Assembly (NCBI GenBank): GCA_019419895.1
Contig: JAHZIE010000025.1
Coordinates: forward strand, 20,874-35,294
DNA from: Clostridiales bacterium
GTDB lineage: Bacteria; Bacillota; Clostridia; Oscillospirales; Acutalibacteraceae
Length of the DNA stretch: 14,421 nt
Direction: 5' to 3'
Below the pieces are notes generated by a model, which saw nothing but the letters and a program-made list of their open reading frames with translations, had not been told where the DNA came from and searched no databases. A program made the position numbers and the translations under genes. The first letter of the stretch is position 1, and each line of letters opens with the position of its first letter. Shown one piece after another: positions 7,073 through 11,667 of the stretch.

Positions 7073-7306
7073 ATGACTTTGTTGATAAGGAACTCCCAGT
7101 TCTACAGGCAGAGGTAACCCGTAAAAAGCATTTGCATGGAGCAGGGAAGCCATATAAATCCTAGAAGAAAATGAATGTTGTTTTTAGTTGCCCTTTAAGG
7201 GAAGGTGGTGCAGTAGATGCAAGTGAAAGAATATTTCAATGGCTTCAGATGCTTGCCGGTATCTTGCCCCTATAAGGGCCAAGGCTTCGCCGGAGGGTCA
7301 TGACGA

Positions 7307-7352
7307 TTGGCAGAATTGCGGACTGCTTGCAGGCGGCGTGGATTTCTGCCAA
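7307..7352. repeat. Nested stem-loop with 9-bp closing helix
   Basis: TTGGCAGAA (7307-7315) pairs perfectly with TTCTGCCAA (7344-7352). An inner hairpin CTG-CTTG-CAG sits at 7323-7332. There is no T-run after it, so it is not a terminator. A structured RNA is possible. Confidence 0.35.
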
Positions 7353-7683
7353 AATGCTCCGATTCGCGGGAAGGAGAAAGGACTGTCATTTCAGTTTTTC
7401 TATCGCAGAAATACTGTATCTACCGGTTAGTAAAGGATACCATTTCACATTTCATGTGTCTTTCAGTGACAGAGCGGAATTTTGGCGGCACAGTAAAGCT
7501 TGAAAGTAGAATGTAAATGAGCTTCCAGTTTACTGACCAGCGGCCCTTGCCGATTGTTCAAGATCTGCCGGAATGATGATTGGATTCCCCTCGGTTAGAC
7601 CTGAGGAGCACCGTTGTAAAAAATACCGTATTCCGATGATTATGATTGTCGGTTTTATGGATGAGAAAGAAAGGGCGAGGAAT

Positions 7684-8979
7684 ATGAATTATGAAGAAAC
7701 GTTGCGGTATATCCATTCTCTTCTCCGGTTTGGCATGAAACCGGGGCTGCAACGAATTCAGAAGCTGCTCAGCACTGTGGGAGATCCACAGAACCAACTG
7801 AAATTTATTCACGTCGCCGGCACCAATGGAAAGGGATCCACTTGTGCCATGCTGTCCTCCATCCTACAAAAGTCGGGATATCGGACAGGACTTTATATTT
7901 CGCCCTATATTATTGATTTTCGTGAACGGATGCAGATTGATGGTGAAATGATTTCCAAGGAAGAACTGGCCGGCATCACTGAAGAGCTCCGTCCCATAGT
8001 TGAAGCATTTCGCGGAGAAGGGGAGGAGATTACGGAATTCGAATTAGTGACGGCAATCGCCTTTGTGTGGTTTGCCCGGCGGAAATGCGACGCCGTTGTG
8101 CTTGAGGTAGGCTTGGGAGGACGGTTTGACGCCACTAATGTAATTTCGTGTCCATTGGTTTCTGTGGTTTGTTCCATTGACCTGGATCATACGGCGATTT
8201 TAGGGGATACCTTGGAGCAGATCGCCTTTGAAAAATGCGGAATCATCAAACAGGGGGGGCGCACAGCTGTCTACCCTTGCCAAAAACCAGAAGCTGAGGA
8301 GGTCATTGAAAAAATTGCCCAAGAGAGGAACAATCAGCTTTACCGTGTGGATTTGAAGGAGATTGAAGTCCTTTCCCAGAGTCTGGAGGGAATCCATATC
8401 CGTTGGAATGGGATGGATTTTTCGATCCCGTTTATTGGAGATTACCAGCTCAGAAATGCTGCTGGAGTACTTTCCACCGTCTGTGCCCTGCGTGAAAACA
8501 AGCTGCTGAACGTATCCTGGCAGGCTGTTCAGCAGGGGATTGCAGAAACCCAATTTCCGGCAAGGACAGAAATTATCGGCCGTGATCCTCTTGTGGTTTT
8601 AGACGGCGGGCATAATCCGGCGGGGGCCCGTGCGCTGGCGGAAGTAATTGAAAAATTTTTCCGGGGAAGAAGGATTACCGCCGTGATGGGAATGCTGAGG
8701 GACAAAAATTATCAGGAAGCGGTCAGCATCCTGTGCCCTTATTTTTCAAAGGTATACACTGCCGCTCCGGATAATCCCCGCGCGCTGTCCGCCCCAGAGC
8801 TTGCAGAAGCGGCGGGATGCTATTGCCCCTCCCAACCATGCGACTCAGCGGAAGAGGCGGTTCTTTCCGCAAAAGCCTCTATGGGGGAAAATGGTATGCT
8901 GCTTTGTTGCGGCTCTCTATATCTTTCGGCCCAGCTGCGCCCAATTCTGCGGGAACAATTTTCTGGCACCTCCATTTAG
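7684..8979 (+). CDS. folC: Bifunctional folylpolyglutamate synthase / dihydrofolate synthase
   Basis: 431 aa from the chosen start, the normal FolC size. It adds glutamate to dihydropteroate and polyglutamylates folates in the cytoplasm (Mur-ligase family, ATP-dependent). Motifs: HVAGTNGKGSTCAMLSSIL (P-loop, from H43), YISPYIIDFRERMQIDG, EVGLGGRFDATNVI, SIDLDHTAILGDTLEQIAFEK (carbamylated-Lys/Mg region), then the C-terminal LDGGHNPAGARAL. The frame stays open 37 codons further upstream (to 7573), but only from MNYEETLRYIHSLLRFGMKPGL onward does it look like FolC; AAGGG lies 8 nt before this ATG (a GAGG also lies 3 nt before). An alternative in-frame ATG at 7657 cannot be excluded. It stands alone, between the structured stretch and a strong terminator. 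Confidence 0.96.
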   Translation: MNYEETLRYIHSLLRFGMKPGLQRIQKLLSTVGDPQNQLKFIHVAGTNGKGSTCAMLSSILQKSGYRTGLYISPYIIDFRERMQIDGEMISKEELAGITEELRPIVEAFRGEGEEITEFELVTAIAFVWFARRKCDAVVLEVGLGGRFDATNVISCPLVSVVCSIDLDHTAILGDTLEQIAFEKCGIIKQGGRTAVYPCQKPEAEEVIEKIAQERNNQLYRVDLKEIEVLSQSLEGIHIRWNGMDFSIPFIGDYQLRNAAGVLSTVCALRENKLLNVSWQAVQQGIAETQFPARTEIIGRDPLVVLDGGHNPAGARALAEVIEKFFRGRRITAVMGMLRDKNYQEAVSILCPYFSKVYTAAPDNPRALSAPELAEAAGCYCPSQPCDSAEEAVLSAKASMGENGMLLCCGSLYLSAQLRPILREQFSGTSI

Positions 8980-9078
8980 GGGGCCTCTTTCTGTGCGAAA
9001 AGAATAAAATACTTTCACCAGGACAATTTTCCGCCTGAATCTATAAAAAAGGCGCCGAATATCGACATAACTTTCAGC

Positions 9079-9120
9079 AAAAATCCTTTATCCTATTGGA
9101 TAAAGGATTTTTTATTTTAT
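9079..9120 (+). terminator. folC intrinsic terminator
   Basis: A 15-bp perfect stem (arms 9079-9093 and 9098-9112, AAAAATCCTTTATCC and its complement) with a TATT loop, followed by TATTTTATTTTTT. It separates folC from the spoIIA operon. Confidence 0.92.
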
Positions 9121-9134
9121 TTTTTGCTTTCCAA

Positions 9135-9163
9135 GTATAAAAGGGAAAAAACAGGGTATGCTA
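9135..9163 (+). promoter_or_regulatory. Candidate SigF/SigG-type promoter of the spoIIA operon
   Basis: GTATA at 9135-9139 and GGGTATGCTA at 9154-9163. The second fits the forespore sigma -10 consensus GGnnAnAMTR with one mismatch, the first fits the -35 GYWTA. The gap is a little short for that class. If real, it would let SigF reinforce its own operon. A SigH promoter, known for this operon in Bacillus, was not found in full. Confidence 0.3.
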
Positions 9164-9194
9164 AGCCCAAAAACAAAGGATGGAGGAATGACCG

Positions 9195-9515
9195 TTGCAG
9201 GCGGAATTTGAAAACAAGGATTTTGAAATGGTTGCCAAACTGAACGGGGAAATCGATCATCATACGGCAAAACAGATGAGGGAACGGATTGACGCGGCGG
9301 TGGAGGGGAAAAGGGTTACCCTTCTAAAGCTGGATTTCAGCGGTGTTACTTTCATGGACAGCTCTGGAATCGGTCTGATTATGGGACGTTATAAGCTCAT
9401 GCAGTCCATGGGTGGGCGCTTGGAACTCATCAATGTGCCGGCCCATTTAAAAAAGCTGATGGTGTTAGCGGGAATTTCCAAGCTTAATGTATTTCAAAAT
9501 CAAGAGGATGCATAA
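9195..9515 (+). CDS. spoIIAA: Anti-sigma F factor antagonist SpoIIAA
   Basis: 106 aa STAS-domain protein. Unphosphorylated SpoIIAA attacks the SpoIIAB-SigF complex and frees SigF in the forespore; SpoIIAB inactivates it by phosphorylating a serine. Visible: LNGEIDHHTA (16-25), matching the Bacillus LTGELDHHTA, and FMDSSGIGLIMGRYK (53-67), where S56 corresponds to Bacillus phosphoserine 58. The start is TTG (9195) with GGAGG (9182-9186) 8 nt upstream. The nearby ATG at 9188 is in another frame and opens only a 7-codon peptide. It is the first gene of the spoIIAA-spoIIAB-sigF operon, 30 nt from the next gene. Confidence 0.95.
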   Translation: MQAEFENKDFEMVAKLNGEIDHHTAKQMRERIDAAVEGKRVTLLKLDFSGVTFMDSSGIGLIMGRYKLMQSMGGRLELINVPAHLKKLMVLAGISKLNVFQNQEDA

Positions 9516-9545
9516 CACAAAACGGAATAGAAAGGAAAGTCAAAC

Positions 9546-10004
9546 ATGCGGAAAATAATCAATGAGATGCGGCTGTCTGTTCTCAGCCGTTCGGCGAATG
9601 AAGGCTTTGTCAGAACAGCGGTGGCCGCCTTTGTGGCGCAGCTGGATCCAACCGTGGATGAACTGGCCGATATAAAGACGGCTATTTCGGAAGCAGTCAC
9701 GAATTGTATTGTTCACGGATATCGTGAGAGCTTAGGAACTATCTACATACAGGTCAGAATTATGGAAAATGACTCCGTTAATATCAAAATCCGCGATAAG
9801 GGTTGTGGAATTGAAAATGTGGCCCAGGCCATGGAACCCCTTTTTACAACAGGAGGAGAGGAAAGGGCGGGGTTGGGCTTTGCCGTTATGGAGAGCTTTA
9901 TGGATAAATTGAGAGTCACGTCGGCGCCGGGACGGGGCACAACGGTAGTGATGGAAAAGATTATCAAATCCCGGCTGAATCGGGCGGAAAAAGATGGAGA
10001 ATAG
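9546..10004 (+). CDS. spoIIAB: Anti-sigma F factor / serine kinase SpoIIAB
   Basis: 152 aa GHKL-type ATPase. It binds SigF before septation and phosphorylates SpoIIAA. Bergerat-fold boxes: N box SEAVTNCIVHGY (E49, N53), G1 box IRDKGCGIENV (D84, G86, G88), the ATP lid PLFTTGGEERAGLGFAVMESFMD (98-120) and the last box PGRGTTVVMEK. FVRTAVAAFVAQLDPTVDEL near the N-terminus carries R23, which aligns with the conserved SigF/SpoIIAA-contacting arginine (R20 of the Bacillus protein). A GAAAGGAAAG ribosome-binding site precedes the ATG. Its 3' end overlaps the sigF start by 11 bp, implying translational coupling that keeps anti-sigma and sigma in balance. Confidence 0.96.
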   Translation: MRKIINEMRLSVLSRSANEGFVRTAVAAFVAQLDPTVDELADIKTAISEAVTNCIVHGYRESLGTIYIQVRIMENDSVNIKIRDKGCGIENVAQAMEPLFTTGGEERAGLGFAVMESFMDKLRVTSAPGRGTTVVMEKIIKSRLNRAEKDGE

Positions 10005-10650
10005 AGAGGAATTCATCAGCAGCAATTTAGGGTTGGTTTATGCCTGTGCCAAGCGGTTCAGAGGCCGTGGGATTGAATATGAAGATCTGGTTCAGGCAGG
10101 CAGCCTGGGGTTGGTAAAGGCGGCGGACGCCTTTGACGAAGGGCGGGGCGTCCGGTTTTCCACCTATGCGGTACCGGTCATTCTCGGAGAAATGAAACGG
10201 CTGTTTCGGGACGGCGGTACTGTCAAGGTGGGAAGAACTTTGAAAGAATTGTCCCTTCGCGCTGCCAGAGAAACAGAAAAATTTCAAACAATCCAAGGGA
10301 GAGAGCCCACCATCACCGAGCTGGCGGAAATCCTGGGGGTGGAAATTTCAGAAGCGGCGCAGGCATTGGGGGCGTCTATCCCGCCTCTTTCCTTGACTCA
10401 GGAGGATGAGGATGGCGGAGGACAAATTGATGTCCGGGTGGCCTCTCCGGAAGAAAGCATTGCAGAACACCTTTCCTTGAAGCAGGTAGTGGGCGAACTG
10501 GAACCCAAGGACCGCTCCATTATTATTATGAGATTCTTCCAAAGCAAAACGCAAACACAAACCGCCCAGGCTTTGGGAATGACACAGGTCCAGGTTTCAC
10601 GCCGGGAAAGAGCGATCTTGGGACAGCTCCGATTAAAGCTCACAGGCTGA
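9994..10650 (+). CDS. sigF: RNA polymerase sigma-F factor (early forespore)
   Basis: 218 aa, sigma-70 family, SigF/SigB/SigG type. Region 2 runs from VYACAKRFRGRGIEYEDLVQ through RFSTYAVPVILGEMKRLFRD; region 3 contains GTVKVGRTLKELSLRA and GREPTITELAEILGV; region 4.2 is the helix-turn-helix QTQTAQALGMTQVQVSRRER. RFSTYAVP and DGGTVKV-(G/S)-R-(T/S)-LKEL match Bacillus SigF closely. The start codon lies inside spoIIAB, and a stop in frame six codons upstream (TGA, 9976-9978) rules out a longer N-terminus, so about 30 N-terminal residues of the 255-aa Bacillus protein are absent. The RBS is weak (GGCGG), in keeping with coupling to spoIIAB. SigF drives the first forespore genes once SpoIIAA releases SpoIIAB. 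Confidence 0.95.
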   Translation: MENREEFISSNLGLVYACAKRFRGRGIEYEDLVQAGSLGLVKAADAFDEGRGVRFSTYAVPVILGEMKRLFRDGGTVKVGRTLKELSLRAARETEKFQTIQGREPTITELAEILGVEISEAAQALGASIPPLSLTQEDEDGGGQIDVRVASPEESIAEHLSLKQVVGELEPKDRSIIIMRFFQSKTQTQTAQALGMTQVQVSRRERAILGQLRLKLTG

Positions 10651-10707
10651 GCTGCCTGTCTTTCCGCTCTTGGTAATTGTATACAGGATAATGATAATTC
10701 TCAAAAG

Positions 10708-10747
10708 TAGAAGAATATGCCTGTCGTCCGGCTTTTTGATTCTTCTA
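10708..10747. repeat. Hairpin after sigF
   Basis: TAGAAGAAT (10708-10716) pairs perfectly with ATTCTTCTA (10739-10747). Inside, GCC and GGC (10719-10733 region) can pair, and TTTTT lies within the 3' side. It is in the 175-nt gap after sigF and is not a classical terminator. A shorter ACAGGC/GCCTGT stem overlaps the sigF stop itself. Confidence 0.35.
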
Positions 10748-10795
10748 ATGAGGATAGGAAAAAGCGCAAAATGGAGACTTGCATAGCCTTCTGGA

Positions 10796-10862
10796 TTGAA
10801 TATGAAATAGAAAAGAAGCGGGCCTTATTGCTTTGCCCGCTTCTTTTCTATTTCATATTCAA
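10796..10862. terminator. 28-bp perfect inverted repeat overlapping the XRE gene end; bidirectional terminator core
   Basis: Arms 10796-10823 and 10835-10862 are exact complements over 28 bp with an 11-nt loop. The GC-rich inner part (GAAGCGGGC / GCCCGCTTC) followed by TTTTCTATTT is a standard intrinsic terminator in both directions, suited to convergent sigF and XRE transcripts. The outer part extends perfectly into the last codons of the XRE gene (I72 to A81), which is longer than termination needs. Confidence 0.85.
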
Positions 10863-11076
10863 TTGCCTTCATCAGTTCGCTGGCCTTTATCCCCAAGGCT
10901 TCACTGATTCTGTAAAAGGTTTCTAAGGTAGGTTTTCTGATTCCCCTCTCAATAGCGCTGAGATGGGTGCGTCCAATATCGGCAAAACTGCTGAGAACTT
11001 CCTGTGACACTCCTCTTTTTTCTCGATAATATTGAATCACTTTTCCGACTAATTCTGCGTCTAAAATTGGTTCCAT
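10825..11076 (-). CDS. XRE-family transcriptional regulator (small helix-turn-helix protein)
   Basis: 83 aa. Residues 10-70 form a Cro/CI-type helix-turn-helix domain: VIQYYREKRGVSQEVLSSFA, then DIGRTHLSAIERGIRKPTLE (HTH recognition helix with the characteristic SAIERG-x-R-x-P), then FYRISEALGIKASELM. The tail IEYEIEKKRAKQ is charged and is encoded in one arm of the 28-bp inverted repeat. AGGAG lies 9 nt before the ATG. It is divergent from the membrane-protein gene at 11228; repeated ACAwATGT motifs lie between them, one inside that gene's promoter spacer. It is probably a local repressor, and no effector domain is present. No antitoxin pairing is evident because no toxin frame is adjacent. 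Confidence 0.88.
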   Translation of the reverse strand: MEPILDAELVGKVIQYYREKRGVSQEVLSSFADIGRTHLSAIERGIRKPTLETFYRISEALGIKASELMKAIEYEIEKKRAKQ

Positions 11077-11108
11077 AGTAACACGCTCCTAAATTATTTC
11101 CTTACACT

Positions 11109-11114
11109 ATTGTA
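11109..11114 (-). promoter_or_regulatory. Possible -10 box of the XRE gene
   Basis: TACAAT on the - strand, placed so that the transcript would start about 26 nt before the XRE ATG. No good -35 lies at 16-18 nt; TAGTAT at 11129-11134 is an alternative -10 of similar weakness. Confidence 0.3.
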
Positions 11115-11128
11115 TGGAGATAATTTGG

Positions 11129-11187
11129 ATACTATGAATACATATGTTGCCATAAGAATACAAATGTGTTATACTATGGATAATTTG
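11129..11187. promoter_or_regulatory. Operator-like repeat region between the divergent genes
   Basis: GAATACATATGT (from 11136) and GAATACAAATGT (from 11156) are direct repeats exactly 20 bp apart, about two helical turns, each centred on a palindromic or near-palindromic octamer (ACATATGT, ACAAATGT). ATACTATG occurs on both sides (11129-11136 and 11171-11178), and GATAATTTG recurs further out (11119-11127 and 11179-11187). The second octamer lies in the spacer of the + promoter. Confidence 0.55.
11147..11175 (+). promoter_or_regulatory. Promoter of the small membrane-protein gene
   Basis: TTGCCA (11147-11152), 17-nt spacer, TATACT (11170-11175), with TG at 11167-11168 as extended -10. Transcription would start near 11182. 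The leader begins with TGGATAA, which can pair with TTATCCA at 11201-11207. Confidence 0.7.
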
Positions 11188-11227
11188 CTTCATCATAGTT
11201 TTATCCATTGGAAAAGAGGGATAAAAA

Positions 11228-11590
11228 ATGCAAAAAATTTACTGTGAAAAAAGCGGTAAAACATCTAATTTAAAAAATTGTCCTCATTGCGAAACTTCCT
11301 CTGACAAAAAAGAAATAGAACCGTCTGAGTGTATTTTGTCTTTCACACTAACAGATAACAGAAATAACATTCACAAAAAATGTTTTATATCTACGCTGTC
11401 CCGTTTCTGTCTTTATTCTTTTTCTATTTTATTTCCGCCTCTCGGTTTTCTTTTGGGAGTGATTTTTTCTAATACTGCACTTCCAGACAGGAATAAGATT
11501 GCTCAGGCGGCAAAAACAATATCTTCCATTTCAGTAATTTTATGGATTTTAGCCGCCGCTGCGGTGGGAATTATGATATTTGTTTCCTAA
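11228..11590 (+). CDS. Small two-TM membrane protein with Cys-rich N-terminus, function unknown
   Basis: 120 aa; I do not recognise the family. The N-terminus (YCEKSGKTSNLKNCPHCE) has C6, C18 and C21, like a degenerate zinc ribbon in which the first CxxC knuckle has lost one cysteine; C35 might substitute. A polar linker follows, then two hydrophobic segments at about 59-81 (FCLYSFSILFPPLGFLLGVI, a Pro-Pro in the middle) and 99-119 (SSISVILWILAAAAVGIMIF), joined by a short charged loop. GAGGGA lies just before the ATG. The gene is visibly more AT-rich than its neighbours, suggesting acquisition. It has a good promoter overlapped by operator-like repeats and is divergent from an XRE regulator, so it is probably conditionally expressed. 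Confidence 0.75.
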   Translation: MQKIYCEKSGKTSNLKNCPHCETSSDKKEIEPSECILSFTLTDNRNNIHKKCFISTLSRFCLYSFSILFPPLGFLLGVIFSNTALPDRNKIAQAAKTISSISVILWILAAAAVGIMIFVS

Positions 11591-11667
11591 AGAAATCAAC
11601 AGATTCCTTATATGAGAAGCTTCTATATTGCGCACGTCTTTCCAAATGAGAGAAATTGGTGGAAAGG

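Larger units (their letters stand above)
7036..7683. other. 0.65-kb region without a convincing gene, rich in stem-loops
   Basis: The open frames here are short (60-69 aa), overlap in several frames and resemble no family I know. Structure present: an IS200/IS605-like hairpin (7050-7072); two similar stems, CCCTTTAAGGG at 7191-7201 and GCCCCTATAAGGGC at 7266-7279; a 9-bp stem closing 7307-7352; and a stem CCTC-GG / CC-T-GAGG near 7587-7605. A weak promoter-like pair (TTGCAT at 7132, ATAAAT near 7154) precedes the middle stems. The stretch could hold a small RNA, a decayed mobile-element end, or the folC leader. I cannot match it to the THF or ZTP riboswitch consensus. Confidence 0.4.

Noticed and set aside
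6971..7153. 60-codon - strand frame over the valS terminator
   Set aside because: It runs through the terminator and the IS200/IS605-like hairpin, has no clear RBS, and shows no recognisable domain.
7239..7516. Three overlapping 63-69-codon frames before folC
   Set aside because: Several frames are open at once, none has a good RBS or a known motif; more likely non-coding.
7195..7683. THF or ZTP riboswitch upstream of folC
   Set aside because: A stretch GGGTCATGACGATTGGC faintly recalls the ZTP start, but the rest of either consensus is missing.
7573..7683. 37-residue N-terminal extension of FolC
   Set aside because: The extension has no FolC similarity; the family begins at MNYEETLRYIHSLL.
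9139..9170. SigH promoter for spoIIA
   Set aside because: AAAGGGAAA resembles a SigH -35, but no GAAT-type -10 lies at the right distance.
10717..10926. 69-codon + strand frame containing EYEIEKKRA
   Set aside because: The similarity to the XRE tail arises from the inverted repeat; it is antisense to the XRE gene in its second half and has no RBS.
10825..11590. Toxin-antitoxin pair
   Set aside because: The genes are divergent, not co-transcribed, and the membrane protein lacks any toxin-family motif; kept only as an open possibility.
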